Program-made: the position numbers and the translations under genes
Source of the DNA: Ligustrum vulgare
Lineage: Eukaryota > Streptophyta > Magnoliopsida > Lamiales > Oleaceae
Length of the DNA stretch: 64,000 nucleotides
Direction: 5' to 3'
Assembly: GCA_963555705.1 (NCBI GenBank)
Contig: OY743183.1
Coordinates: 44,257,466 to 44,321,465 of the forward strand
The notes under the pieces: model-generated
Databases searched by the model: none
What the model saw: only the letters and a program-made list of their open reading frames with translations
Told to the model about the DNA's origin: nothing
Shown: piece after piece, positions 1-11,460 of the stretch
Numbering within the stretch: the stretch's first letter is position 1
How the letters are laid out: each line of letters begins with the position of its first letter

Positions 1-1160
1 AATTGGATGACATTTGGAGCTAAATTGGATAAATTGAAAGTTGATGAAGTCAACCAGGAAATAATTGGGGAGCAAAGTGAAGAAAAAAAAATCAAGGAAT
101 CAAGGGCTCAATTGGAGAAGAATTGAAGTTGAAAGAGAAATATTAGAAGGTTTGAAAGTATGGGGACTATATTGTTGCAATTGGAAGTTGAAGAACTGCA
201 GAGCAAATTTAACACGAAGGACCAACTTGCAAATATCCAATGATTGATTCAGACCTTGAGATGATACTTTGAGAATTTTTAGAAGTCAATTGGATGCAAG
301 TAGAGGTCAAAAAGGAATGAAATATGATAAGAATATTACTATAAATTAGGGCCTATTCGGCGGCCTTGAATTAATTGGCTAACACACACACACACACACA
401 CACACAATTTAATTTACTCAATTTGTCATATCACTTTTTAACCATCCACATTTTCTCTCTCCAATTTTTAATCCCACGTCTTATCTAGAAAACAGAAATA
501 AATTAACCAAATAATTTCAATTCCAATTATATACGGCCGAACAGAGCTATAATTACAATCGCATAAGATTCTGGACAGATTTCTAGTTGGACTTTGAGAC
601 CTAAGTTTGGGGTAGTAAACGTTCGAATTGGGAAATCCCTATTTCAGGAAGATTTGTATCCCTTTAAGTTATCTTTCTAACGCACTTTGAATCACCTCAA
701 TTTGATAAGAGAATAGAAAGATATGATTGAAATATTGAACACTATGCAGATACCAAAAAAGACTTGGGCGCGGGTTTGACAAGTTGCATCCCTTTCTCGA
801 CTAGGTCCTTCTCCAACTATAAATACAACCTCTTGGAACAAAAATCAAAATCTTTGCCTCACCTAAGAACGAGCTACAATTGAGATCATCATGTCAAATT
901 CTTGGGGAATCAAACATTGCAAAGGGGCGAGACTTGAAAATAATTGGAGAATTGATACTTGGTTCAAAGCTTTCCATTCTTCTTTATTATTTTCAATAAA
1001 CGCTTTTATTTATTGTTATTGTTATTTAAACATAATGTGTAGCTAATTTCAATGTTGGAATGAATGATGTCTCCCAGTTATATTATTTTAATTTCATATT
1101 CCGTTGTTTTAACGATTCATTGCATGTATTGATTTCTTATTGTGTTTAATGCATAAAGTA
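1..1160 (+). mobile_element. Left part of a split gypsy LTR (LTR-H family)
   Basis: This stretch has no gene. Its last 140 bases match, in the same order, the reverse complement of the solo LTR at 15972-17422, including the segment ending in a TGTTTAATGC-type motif. The remainder of the same LTR resumes at 23423 after the Tat-type element, so the two parts once formed one LTR. The first 350 bases resemble the reverse complement of the longer copy at 37598-39401, so the LTR probably starts slightly before the window. No reading frame here is convincing. Confidence 0.7.
382..406. repeat. (AC)n microsatellite
   Basis: About twelve uninterrupted AC units lie inside the left part of the split LTR-H. 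This is a simple repeat with no coding meaning. Confidence 0.97.
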
Positions 1161-1487
1161 TGTTAATGGGAAATCCCACCTGGGTGGAAAATGGTGACAT
1201 TTGGTGGCGTTTTTGGTTTGAGATCGAGTCATTGGGGCAATTAACATGTCCGACCTGACACCCCCAGGTCGGACAACGAGTAACTCACCTCCTAAGGTAA
1301 GGGGATCCCAACTTTAGCTGCTTTAAAAGCCCATTATATATATAGATATCCAAAAGCATACGTGGAGTCCAAGTCGTCCATTCTGACCTGGGATTCACTT
1401 CTTCCACATACAACTTTTTTCTTCGCATAACTGATATTCACTCATTCTTCTTGCTGACTTGGAATATTTATATTTCAACCGTCAACA
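1161..1487 (+). repeat. 5' LTR of the Tat-type element
   Basis: This 327-bp LTR starts TG and ends CA. From about 1187 to 1487 it aligns closely with 23117-23417 (the 3' LTR), sharing an inverted GACCTG/CAGGTC motif and a TATA-like run. The first 27 bases are poorly conserved between the two copies. It is short for this lineage. A primer binding site should follow at 1488, but the sequence there (TTGACACTAGAAGG) is not a clear match to a tRNA 3' end and may have decayed. Confidence 0.8.
1335..1344 (+). promoter_or_regulatory. TATA-box candidate in the 5' LTR
   Basis: A TATATATATA run sits about 140 bases before the LTR end. The 3' LTR has TATATATAAA at the same relative place. The position fits a pol II core promoter for the retrotransposon; activity is not shown. 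Confidence 0.45.
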
Positions 1488-1579
1488 ATTGACACTAGAA
1501 GGAGGGCCCTCTTGTGATATAACAACAGTTCGTCCAACCAATTCGAATACTCCACAACCCTTAACAATCTTTAGATAAC

Positions 1580-1975
1580 ATGGATGACCAGAGTTTCGAG
1601 AGCAATCATGGGAAAAAGGCAGAGGTACAAGGTGGAACAAGGAAGGAAGACCAGCTGGAAGTCAGGCCCTGTTCAAACCCCCAAATGGTTGAGGTCATGC
1701 GTCAACTGCGAAACTTGACACAAGTAGTTGAAAGGATGCAATGTCAAACACAGGGAAACCCTCGGGCTCCCCATACCATACTGGAATCTTCTTACCACCC
1801 CCTTGAAAACAGACAATGGGTGCACCGAAAGCTCAACTATGCGCATGATAAGTCTGAAAGCTCTATTGGAGAGAGAAATTCCCATTCTCCGTGCAAGGGA
1901 TCGCCCAAAGAGACACGCCGACTTTGGATCTTAGCGATCCACCTTGTGTTGATAGAAAAGGAAACAATTAAGTGA
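1580..1975 (+). pseudogene. Tat-type gag, N-terminal part
   Basis: An open frame of 131 codons begins 92 bases after the LTR. The start was chosen because it is the first ATG of a long frame in the gag position. The product is polar, with a short heptad-like stretch (residues about 35-55, MVEVMRQLRNLTQVVERM) of the kind found before the capsid in plant gypsy gag. A frameshift separates it from the capsid frame at 2043. Function, if it were intact, would be particle assembly. The assignment rests mainly on position. Confidence 0.55.
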
Positions 1976-2042
1976 TCTAGAAGGTTAACAAAAAAGGGAC
2001 GGTCTGACTGATAATTATGCTTCCTCCAGATCTTCCCCAGTC

Positions 2043-2954
2043 TTGAAAGAAATTCTGAAAGAAACCTTACCTAGCAAGATCAAGGTGCCGAAAGTACCTA
2101 GTTACAATGGGACAATGGATCCAGTAGCACATATAGATCGGTACGTTTCTTGGATGGAGTTACAAGGAGTTAGTGATGCCATCATGTGTAGGACATTTCC
2201 CCTAACTCTAGGGGACATGGCTCAGTGGTGGTTGCGTACGTTACCAGACCACTCCATAACAAATCGGAAGGATCTATCTTCTCATTTCCTCTACAACTTC
2301 ATGGCTACAAAAATGAGGACAGTCCACAAGGAACAATTGGTAACCATCAAGAAAGAAAGGATTGAATCATTGAAGAGCTATCTGGACCGATTCAACCAAA
2401 AAATTATGGATATGAATAAAGTATCGGATGATGCACTCCTAATGGCAGTAACGTCAAGTCTATGGCCAGAATCCCGATTTTAGTGGACAGTTCATGAAGA
2501 GGGGGCGAAGACCTTCCGATAATTCTTGACAAGAGCAAATAGGGCTATTGGAGCTGAAGAGGAGAAGTCTAGTAGATTGGAAGACAAAGGAGAAGTGAAG
2601 GACCAGGATAGATCCAAAGGAAAGGAAAAAGAGCCCTAGAAGAGTGGCAAGTTCAACCAAAAAAAGAAGCAAGACTTTCGAGGACAAGGAAGTTTTCGAC
2701 CCCATCCATCCACTGCAACACCAATAGACCTCCTGAAAGTCCGACCTAAAACCATATTTATGAGTATTAAGGATCAAAATTTGTTGCCATGGCCCAGATC
2801 ATTAAGGACAGGTTCATCAGAACTGAATCAATCCAGGTATTATAGGTACCATAGATCAGCGGGTCATGACACGAATTACTGTAAGGACCTAAGGATAGAA
2901 CTCGAAAAATTGATCAAGGTGGGCCACCTAAAAGAATACAGAGGAGAACCTTAG
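2043..2954 (+). pseudogene. Tat-type gag: capsid and zinc-knuckle remnants
   Basis: The frame at 2043-2483 has the retrotransposon gag pattern: an opening with KVPSYNGTMDPVAHI, then ELQGVSDAIMCRTFP, then AQWWLRTLP, and later SLKSYLDRFNQ. A stop at 2481 and frame changes interrupt it. The frame at 2760-2954 contains YYRYHRSAGHDTNYC. In functional relatives the first position of this knuckle is Cys; here it is Tyr, so zinc binding would be impaired. The product would package RNA and form the particle. The continuous but broken gag pattern supports one decayed gene. Confidence 0.8.
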
Positions 2955-3150
2955 ATGAGTCAAGAAAAGCGGGGCCAAGCAGAAATTGGGGGCATACCTC
3001 TAGCTGAGATCCGCATGCTGATAAGCGAAATTCAAAGTCAGGAAGGTTCAAAAAGGCAAAGGCGTCAACACATTAGGGATGCACGAAATAGTTATTAGAT
3101 CCTATCAGCAAGAGCTCCAGTTCTTGTAAAGGAGGACAAGTCCTTCGATT

Positions 3151-3674
3151 TTGATGAAAGAGATGCAGAGGGAGTCCTCCAATCACATGCAGATGCTTTG
3201 ATCATAATTATGCCTATCTCGGGGGTGAAGATTCACCGTACCCTGGTAGACAACGGGAGTGCTGTAAATATCTTGTACTGGAAGACCTGCTTCCAAATGG
3301 GAGTAGAAGAATGACATCTTCGCCCTTACTCCACAAAGTTACAAGTTTTCACTAGGGATTATGTCACACCGCTGGGTCAAATTGCACTCATGGTAGAACT
3401 TGGGAATCCTCCATGCACCAAGCGAGTAATAGCGAATTTTGTCATAATAGGCATACCATCCAACTATAACGCCATTCTTGGAAGGCCTATTCTACATGAA
3501 CTGAAGGCGGCTACCTCAATATACCATTATGTGATGAAGTTTCCCACTTCCCACGGTGTAGGAGTAGTAAGGGGAGACCAGAGGATGGCCCGAGAATGTA
3601 ATTTGAGTTTCTGTCCCTGTCAGGTACATCAAGTAAAAGGTATCCGAACGGAAGACCAGATCGAAGAAATCTAA
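3151..3674 (+). pseudogene. Tat-type aspartic protease remnant
   Basis: The reading TLVDNGSAVNILY gives the active-site D-N-G triad with the following hydrophobic stretch. Downstream, NYNAILGRPILHEL matches the second conserved protease segment. A TGA at about 3313 interrupts the frame, which reopens at 3390-3674. The enzyme would cut the gag-pol polyprotein. It lies between gag and RT as expected. Confidence 0.8.
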
Positions 3675-3733
3675 ACATTAGACCCACACCTGGCCCAGAA
3701 TGAAACAGTGACAGGATCGATGGAGACCTCACA

Positions 3734-4660
3734 TTGGTAAACTTGGATCTAGATAAGCTTGAGTTGCAGTTGAAGATTGGGAAAGACCTCAAGGAGCCAG
3801 TAAGATCTAAACTTGTAGACTTTTTGAAAAAGAATATGGATGTTTTTTCCTGGACTCATGTTGACATGGAGGGAATACCTGTACACTTGCCCTATCATAA
3901 GCTCAATATTGATTGTGGAGAAAGACTAAGCAATCCATTAAATGGAGAGAGGTATGAAGCTCTCGCAAATGAGATCCTGAAGTTGTTGATGAATGGATTC
4001 ATACGGGAGGCAAGAAATCCAGAGTGGGTGGCCAATCCATTTCTTGTGCATAAGAACAACAAATCTTGGAGGCTATGCATTGATTTCACAGACTTGAATA
4101 GGGCCTGCCCCAAAGAGAGTTTTCCACTTCCACACATAGATCAAATGGTAGACGCCATGGCAAGGCATGAGCTGTTGAGCTTCATGGACGCGTATTTAGG
4201 CTACCATCATATTCCAATGTATGGTCCAAACGAAGAACATACTCGTTCATAACAAAAAGGGGGCTAGACTACTATAAGATGATGCAATTAGGGTTCAAGA
4301 ACGCAGGGGAAACATATTAGAGAATTGTCAACAAGATGTTCGCAGAGCAAATTGGTAAAACCATGGAAGTATACATGGACGATATGTTGGTAAAGAGCAT
4401 CAAATCATCAGATCATGTCCAGCACCTGACATGTTTACCATTCTCAAACAATACAAAATGAAGCTAAACCAATAAAAGTGTTCTTTTAGAGTAGGATCTG
4501 GAAAGTTCTTGGGATACAGGGTACATCAGAGAGGAATCGAGGCCAACCCGGAAAAAACCAAAGCCCTGATTGACATGAAAACTCCGAGTTTGACTGGAAG
4601 AATAGCAGCTCTAAACTGATTCATCTTAAAATCAACAAATAAGTGTAGACCTTTCTTTGA
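3734..4660 (+). pseudogene. Tat-type reverse transcriptase remnant
   Basis: The frame at 3734-4252 covers the fingers and early palm: VANPFLVHKNN, WRLCIDFTDLNRACP, PLPHIDQMVDA and FMDAYLGYHHI, where the Asp of FMDAYLGYH is a catalytic-site residue. It then frameshifts. The catalytic YMDDM box is at 4372-4386 in another frame, followed by a degraded thumb and connection (KFLGYRVHQRGIEANPEK). The order is colinear with gypsy RT. Frameshifts near 4250 and several stops make it inactive. Confidence 0.88.
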
Positions 4661-4670
4661 AGCCTTAAAA

Positions 4671-5162
4671 ATGGGGAAGAACTTCCATTGGACAGAGCAA
4701 TGTCCGAAAGCTTTTGAAGACCTGAAGGTGCAACTCGCCTCACCGCCCCTACTCTCCAAACCAGTACCAAGAGAAGTGCTAGAATTATACTTAGGAGTGT
4801 CAGAGAGGTCGATTAGTTCAGTTCTGATTAGAACAGAGAACGGTATTCAGCACCCAGTTTACTATGTCAGTCAGGCACTGAAAGATGCAGAATTGAGATA
4901 CCCACCAATGGAGAAATTAGCACTGGCATTGGTTATGAGCTCGAGAAAACGGAGCCCTTACTTCTTGGAGCACTCACTGGAGGTGCTAACCAACTATCCA
5001 CTAAGTCAGACCGTTACAGAAAATGGACTCCTCGGGAAGATTGATGAAGTGGGTAGTAGAGTTGGGACAATTCGATTTCACCTACAAACCAAGGACCACA
5101 ATCAAAGGGAAAGCATTGGCGAACTTCATAGCAGAATTTCACATGGAAATCGACCATCCTGA
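4671..5162 (+). pseudogene. Tat-type RNase H (first copy)
   Basis: An open frame of 163 codons follows the RT. It contains FHWTEQCPKAFEDLK, PVYYVSQALKDAELRYPPMEK and PYFLEHSLEVLTNYPL, the usual order of the gypsy RT/RNase H tether and RNase H. The expected Asp of the first catalytic motif is not evident in ELYLGVSERSISSVLI, as is common in Tat elements, where this domain is degenerate. It would degrade RNA in RNA-DNA hybrids. Confidence 0.8.
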
Positions 5163-5182
5163 TCAAGATGATCTTTGAATCC

Positions 5183-5778
5183 TCTATGTAGACGCTTCAT
5201 CTACTGAAAACTGTGTAGGAGTTGGAATTGTTCTCATCAACCCCGAAAATTTAATGTACTGTCAGTCCCTCTACTTTGAATTCCCAGCAACCAAACACAA
5301 GGCGGAATATGAAGCTCTCATTGCGGGTCTAAAACTGGCAAGAGATATGGGAATAACTAGAGTGACCGTGCATAGCGATTCTCAATTAGTTGTGAACCAA
5401 ATCCAAGGAACCTTCAACATGAAAGTGGAGAAAATGACATCTTATCACAAGGTGGCCAAGAAAGAATTGGAAAAGTTCATCTATGTAGATGTTAAACAGA
5501 TACCAAGAACTCAAAACAGTCAAGCAGATGCTCTCACTAGGCTTGCCACTAGTGAAGGAGCCGACACTATGGACAGTGTCCCCATCTGGAAATTCATAAA
5601 TTCAGCCCTCATAGATGCAGAAGTATTAACTATATCAATCGACACAAACAAAAGCTGGATGGATGAAATCATCCAGCACTTGAAGGATGGAGTGGTGCCC
5701 CCAAGCAAAGATGATGCTCGGAAGCTAAAAATCAGATCCGCCAGATACACTCTGATAGATGATATGTTATACAAATGA
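5183..5778 (+). pseudogene. Second, archaeal-type RNase H (aRH) of the Tat lineage
   Basis: From YVDASS (about 5188) the frame reads through AEYEALIAGLKLARDMG, VHSDSQLVVNQIQG and NSQADALTRLA. These give the four acidic catalytic positions D, E, D, D. The longest ATG-started frame is 5254-5778, but the domain clearly begins upstream, where a stop at 5176 separates it from the first RNase H. This extra RNase H after the normal one is diagnostic for the Tat lineage. It is the best preserved part of the element. Confidence 0.87.
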
Positions 5779-5805
5779 GGTTTTTCCCTCCCATTACTCA
5801 GGTGC

Positions 5806-6891
5806 TTGAATGAAGAGGAATCTCTATATGCTATGAGAGAGATACATGAAGGTGTATGTGATAACCATGTTGGAGGACAATCTCTGGCATTCAAGATCTT
5901 AAGACAAGGATACTTTTGGCCATCCATAAAGAAAGATGCCCTAGAGTTTGTAAGAAAATGTGACAAGTGTCAGAGGTTCACCCCAATGATCAGATCTCCC
6001 CCAGAAGACCGAACCTCTATCATGGCACCATGGCCATTCACAAAATGGGGCATTTACTTCATTAGACCATTACTAACAGGAAGAGGATCAACCAAGTATG
6101 CAATAGTGGCAATTGACTATTTCACAAAATGGGTTGAAGTAGAGGCTTTAGCAAAAATCACTGAACAAAAGACACCGACTTTATCTGGAAGTCCATCATT
6201 TGCTTTTTTGGCATCCCACACTCAATAGTCACTGACAACGGGAAACAATTTGATGACATAAAGTTCAGGTCATTTTGTGAAGAGTTAAAGATTAGGAATC
6301 ACTATTCTACCCCATGCCACCCGCAAGCAAATGGACAAGTGGAAGCAATTAATAAAATCATCAAGCACCCATTGAAGACCAGGCTGGATGAGCTAAAAGG
6401 AGCTTGGGCCGACGAACTACCTGTGGTATTATGGTCTATTAGGACAACTTGTAGTATAGCAACGGGAGAAACTCCTTTTGTCCTTGCTTTTGGATCTAAA
6501 GCTGTGATCTCTGTCGAGATTGGCCTCCCCTCAAGTAGAATACAGCATTTTGAAGAATGGGATGAACACTGAAATGCAACAATCCAGTTTGGACTTAATT
6601 GAAGAGAAGCTGCTAGACTCGGATCTCAAGAATGCACCCTACAAGCAAAGAAGCACCTGGTACTATAATTCCAAAGTCAGAGGCCGAAAGTTCCATGTTT
6701 GAGATTTGGTACTCAAGAAGGTGTTCATAGCCACTAAGGAAGCTCAATCAGGCTCTCTCGCCCCACCTTGGGAAGGACCTCATAGAATTAAGAAAACCTT
6801 GTTGAATGGGGCATACGAATTGAAAACTTTAGAAGGGAAGACCTTACCACATTCATGGAAAGCAGAGCATCTCAAAAAGTACTATCAATAA
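5806..6891 (+). pseudogene. Tat-type integrase remnant
   Basis: The HHCC zinc-binding region is readable (EIHEGVCDNHVGG and RKCDKCQR). In the core, the first catalytic Asp is replaced by Tyr (KWGIYFIRPLL, where WGID or WGMD is usual). After a frameshift near 6200 come VTDNGKQF and HPQANGQVEAINK, giving D-35-E spacing for the remaining two acids. The C-terminal WEGPHRIKKTLLNGAYEL segment lies in the frame ending at 6891. The enzyme would insert the element into DNA. Frameshifts near 6200, 6570 and 6702 and the lost Asp make it inactive. Confidence 0.87.
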
Positions 6892-7010
6892 TCATCTCTT
6901 TCCAATATATGTAATGACCAACGTGTGATGAGAATACTCCATTGAATAAAACTTTTTACAAATTCCAAGCGTTCCTGACAAAACAAGCTGAGCTCAATAG
7001 GTCTATCATA

Positions 7011-7260
7011 ACGGGATTTACGAATTCCTTAGGACCTCAAGCTATGTGCTCAAAAGGTCCGCCATAACGGAATTTACAAATTCCTTGGGACCTCAAGCTA
7101 TGTGCTCAAAAGGTTCGTCATAACGGAATTTATGAATTCCTTAGGACCTTAAGCTATGTACTTAAAAGGTTTGCCGTAACGGAATTTATGAATTCCTTAG
7201 GACCTCAATTACGAACTAATTTTGTCTGTCGTAACGGAATTCACAAATTCCTTAGGACCC
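7011..7260. repeat. 56-bp tandem repeat, about five copies
   Basis: The segment starting ACGG recurs at 7011, 7067, 7123, 7179 and 7234, giving units of 56, 56, 56 and 55 bp. Each unit has an EcoRI-like GAATTC-containing core followed by CCTTAGGACCT or close variants. The fifth copy is shorter. It lies between the integrase frame and the antisense frame. Tandem arrays in this 3' region are a known feature of Tat-lineage elements. The bases 6892-7010 before it hold nothing recognisable. Confidence 0.92.
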
Positions 7261-7310
7261 AAAAATATGACCCAAATACGCACTAAAGCGCCATATCTAT
7301 TTTTGACCAC

Positions 7311-7550
7311 ACCGACCTGACTGCTCCAGGCAAGCGGCAAGTTAAAATTCTACACAAGTTTATTTTTTACGACACCGACCTGACTTCTCCAGGTAGGAGG
7401 CAAGTTAAAATTCTACACAAGTCTATTTTTTACCAAACCGACCTGACTGCTCCAGTTAGGCTGCAAGTTAAAATTCTACATAAGTCCATCAGACCAAACC
7501 GACCTGGCTATTCCAATCAAGCAATAAATTTACAATTTAACATAAATCCA
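7311..7550. repeat. 63-bp tandem repeat, about four copies
   Basis: ACCGACCTG recurs at 7311, 7374, 7437 and 7498 (spacings 63, 63 and 61). Each unit continues with a CTCCAG motif and AAGTTAAAATTCTACA. The last unit is the most diverged. This is a second, unrelated array directly after the 56-bp array. The GACCTG core also appears in the LTRs of the same element (about 1254 and 23186). Confidence 0.92.
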
Positions 7551-7815
7551 TCTTTGGATCAATCTAACATTATTGTTCCATTGACAAGTTTATATTTTTT
7601 TACGAAGCCCCAAGTAGAAGACTTTTCAGGCCGATGAAATTATTTTGTTTAAATCTTGTGTTGGGAAGTGAATTTGGAAGAAGAATTATAAAGAAACAAA
7701 TTCAGCTTAGCAATAAAATTCATTTAAAGATGAACAAAAGTGTGGCCGGACAAGCCATTACAGATGACCTGGCTAGTAGAAATCAAAACATTAAATATTA
7801 AAAGTCTCACTATCA
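7551..7815. other. Non-coding 3' spacer of the Tat-type element
   Basis: No gene, repeat or signal was recognised between the second tandem array and the stop codon of the antisense frame. Confidence 0.6.
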
Positions 7816-8217
7816 CTACTCAACTGGAGGAGCCTTTCCTTGGCCCAGTTTGGCAATTGTTAAGGCCTGCTGCTTCTTCAAGTACTCCATCTCTTTCTTC
7901 AGCTGGGTAGCGTCGAATGTGGGCTGAAAATCCTAGAACCGAACCACAACATCCTCCAAAGCCAAGAAATAAGTGTCAGTATGGTCAACCTCATATTCCT
8001 TGGACTCCTTATAGGCATCAATAGCTGAGACAAAGTCGGATTTGGCCCGCACAAAATCCTTCTTCACTGCCTCAAGCTGGGCCTCCACATCCTCCTTTCC
8101 CTAGCTCTGAGCCTACATGGATGGGCTTCACTCCGAACCTTGAATGCCACTGGACTGGCCTGTATGGGGTGTTGGACCCAGACCTGAGGGCAAGGTCTTT
8201 CCTCCAGTAGTAGGCCT
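7816..8217 (-). pseudogene. Antisense ORF of the Tat-type element, C-terminal half
   Basis: On the minus strand the frame runs toward a TAG at 7816-7818 and reads a highly charged, probably coiled-coil protein. It includes AQLEAVKKDFVRAKSDF, VSAIDAYKESKEYEVDHTD and TQLKKEMEYLKKQQAL, ending KAPPVE. One stop interrupts it. Antisense frames between pol and the 3' LTR are known in Tat-lineage elements; their function is unclear. The N-terminal half lies at 22346-22880, because the chromovirus inserted at 8218 split the frame. Confidence 0.7.
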
Positions 8218-10533
8218 TGTAACGCCCCGAGTTCTAAATACCCGGTTCACCATGTCATCGTCTAGTCTAATCTGTAAAATAATAATTTAGCAGAAAAAAT
8301 AGCTGAAAACCGGTTTATGGCAAGATTAAATAACTGTAATGGTCGATAAAAATTGAAAACATTTATGAAATAATTCATATTAATAATCAAACCATTAATA
8401 CTACAAAACAATTGACAATGTCACAAATTCTCAAATAATTGAAAATCTCAAAAATATCCAACGTTTGGAAATACGGATCATCAAAATAAGATTTTCAATT
8501 ATTTAACGACTATTGCCACAATCATCCATCACTTGCCACCCTCTCCGAAATCTGCAAATATTGTTAAAATAGAAATGCGCATTTCATAGAAATACTCAAT
8601 AGACTCATCACCAATTAATTAATCTACATTATAATTGAACACATAAACGCAAGCTCTTTAGAAACCATAGGGTGTGGGTTGCTCTTCTCGTGCATTAAAG
8701 CACATGACTTCTCTTTGAAAATCATAGGCTCTTTAAAATCATAGGGTGTGGGCTGCTCTTTCTTCTCGTGCACTTAAGGCACATAAGTTATGCATAACAT
8801 CAACATTTATCTTGTAAGATATTCTCTTCTTTCTTTCTCGTGCATAAAAGCATATAAGTTATGACAAATATAACAACATAAATATTTCCAAAGAAATATA
8901 TTCTCGTCTCTTTTCATAAAAGATGACTTTCACATAAGTCACATAATATACACATTCACACGCAATCATAATTTAAATCAATTAATATGGGCAAGTCTAC
9001 CTTAAATTCAACGAACGCAAAATCGAGCGGGAAATGACTTCAATCCTTTAAATCTCCGTAGGCCTCGTCTAGCCAATTAAAAAAATAAGTTAAATTAGTC
9101 TTTTGAAATTTATAGTTTAAAATTGATAATTTAAAACTTAAGGATTGAAATTGATGATTCGAAAGTTAGGGGACTAAAATGAATACTTTTAAACTTGGGG
9201 TACTAAAGTGTAAATTTTTCAAAACTTTCAGGACTCGAATAAAACGCTATTAAAATATTCAGGCTGAAATAATCAGAATTTTAAATTAAAGGATAGAGTT
9301 TTTAAAATATTTGAACTCATGGCCGAAATGAAACATTTGGAACATTGGGGACTAAAATGTAAATTTTCGAAACTTGGGTTGAAGCTCAAAACGGATATTA
9401 AATTGTAGGGATTGAAATAATTGATTTTTAAAATGAAGGGACTGATTATAATCATTTAAAAACTTAATGGACTGAAATGATTAGTTTTAAAGTCAAAAGG
9501 ACTGAAACACAAAACTTTAAAACTGGGAGGACTAAGGTGCAATTTCACAAAAAGTCAAAATATAACAGATTATATACATATTCCTCAGTCCTCACTATCT
9601 CTCTCATCTTGGAAACAGCCGGCGAGAGGGAGAGTGTGTGTGGCACAACACCGGTGCCATAGCCGGCGATCTTCCGACGTAACGCCGCCATTGAGGGGCG
9701 GCAAGTGGAATGGGTGGGGTGGTGAAAAGAAAATTGGTTGAGGTGGATTTTGGGTAAATCGAGACTTAGAGTTCGAAACCTAGGGTTGCGATTTCCGGTG
9801 GTAAATCTGGCGGTTCAGGTAAGAATTGAGCTTCTTGATTTATGGGTTTTCTTTAGGTTTTATTTGGATTGGGTAGTGATGATGATGGGTTTGTGCGGTG
9901 GTGTTGTGGTGGAATTTTGGCCGGTCGAGGTGCTGATGATGATTCCCATTGATGGTACTGTGAAATGGAACTCAAACAAAGGAGGTTACCTGGCTGCGTG
10001 AGGAGGCTGGAAAATCAGAGTCTGAGGCTGCGTTGGGGGAGGAAGCTTGTTGTGTTCCAACTAGTTATGAATGGAGATGTTGGAATCGGTGTGTGGAGCT
10101 GTGAAGAGGGAGAAGTCTGATTACTGAGGGGGTGGGTTGGTGTAGAGTATGAGAATGTGATAGGGTATGGAATTGATGTAGTTAGTGGAGGTATGGGTTG
10201 ATTAGGCATTACGGAAACCTTGACAAGCAATACACGGAATTCGAGAAAAATAATACTCGTAAATCAACTAAGTAGGAAAATTGATCTGATAAAATGAGCT
10301 TCATTAAATTTTAGAATTTAAAACGATTTTGAAATGAATAAATTAAATAAGTGAATAAAATAATGTAATTTTAGAAATTTGGAATTTATTTAAAATCGAA
10401 TTGGACTCGATATTTCTCGACTCGGATAGACGAATACGTCGTGACTTTAAATTAAAAATGGGTGAGATCACAGGGGCACAGTTTTCATAATTTAAAATAA
10501 TTATTTAATACGTGAAAATTCTTGGTCGCTACA
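8218..10533 (-). repeat. 3' LTR of the chromovirus (left copy)
   Basis: This 2316-bp LTR begins TGTAACGCCCC and ends GGTCGCTACA. It aligns throughout with the right copy once the insertions there are removed. It includes a run of short interspersed segments of the form GGACTAAAATG near 9170-9540. Small open frames at 9477-9662, 9738-10001 and 10015-10230 lie in the LTR and are not considered genes. Confidence 0.88.
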
Positions 10534-10547
10534 ACCTTACCCCCCTT
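10534..10547 (-). other. Polypurine tract of the chromovirus
   Basis: Read on the minus strand it is AAGGGGGGTAAGGT, directly before the 3' LTR start. This is the expected place and composition for the plus-strand DNA primer. Confidence 0.8.
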
Positions 10548-10559
10548 AAAATAATTTCG

Positions 10560-11460
10560 TCCTCGAAATTAAACTTACTTTATCTATGACTTATGGATAC
10601 TTGGATAGGATTTCCTCTTCCTTTTCTCAAGTAGCCTTATTATTATTGTGTCTACCCCATTGGATTTTAACTAAAGGAATCTCTTTATTTCTTAAGACAT
10701 GGACTTTTCTCTCTACTATGCACATAGGTGCCTCCTCATAAGACAAATCTTTTTGAACTGCAGTAGACTGACAATTCACCATATGACTAGGATCATGAAC
10801 ATACTTTCTCAATAGGGAAACATGAAAAACATTGTGAACAGCTGCAAGTTCTGGTGGCTAAGCCAAATGATAAGTCACGTTACTCACTTTCTCTAGTATT
10901 TCAAATGGTCCGATGAAACGAGGCCTTCATTTCCCTCTCTTTTCCCAAAGCGAAAAGTACCCTTCATCGGGGCTATCTTCAAAAATACTTTCTCTCCAAT
11001 CTCAATCTCTAAGTCTTCTCTTCTTTGATCGGCATATCTTTTCTATTTGTCTTGGGCAACTTTAATCCGTAATCTGATCTTCTCGATAGCCTACACTGTT
11101 TTCTCAATTAATCCTGGACCCAATAATTTCCTCTCGCCAACTTCATCCCAATAGGTTGCGATCGACATCTTCACCGATACAGTGCTTCGTATGGTGACAT
11201 ATCAATGGTAGCCCGAAAACTGTTATTGTAGGCAAATTCCACCAATGGTAGATGATTCTCCCAACTACCACTCAAGTTTAGCACACAAGCTCTAAGCATA
11301 TCCTCCAGTGTCTGAATAGTGCGTTCAGACTTCCCGTCTGTCTGGGGATGGTAGGCAATACTAAAATTTAATTTAGTACCCATTGCCACATGTAAACTTT
11401 TCCAAAATCTTGAAGTAAATCTCGGATCTCTATCCGAAAAATGGACACTAGCAATCCATG
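10560..11460 (-). pseudogene. Chromovirus integrase C-terminus and chromodomain
   Basis: On the minus strand [15 protein letters not shown] (about 11400-11450) and the frame at 11171-11389 ([20 protein letters not shown] and VEFAYNNSF) give the end of the integrase core with its catalytic Glu. A broken stretch then gives the connecting region (GEKVFLKIAPMKGTFRFG). The frame at 10627-10812 carries LRKYVHDPSHM and VERKVHVLRNKEIPLVKIQWGRH, the chromodomain. The conserved Trp after the following KAT is a TGA stop. The integrase N-terminus and the first two catalytic Asp regions are absent. The domain would guide insertion to chromatin. Confidence 0.87.

Noticed and set aside
7011..7550. A CRISPR-like array
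   Set aside because: The units are contiguous tandem repeats without unique spacers, in plant DNA.
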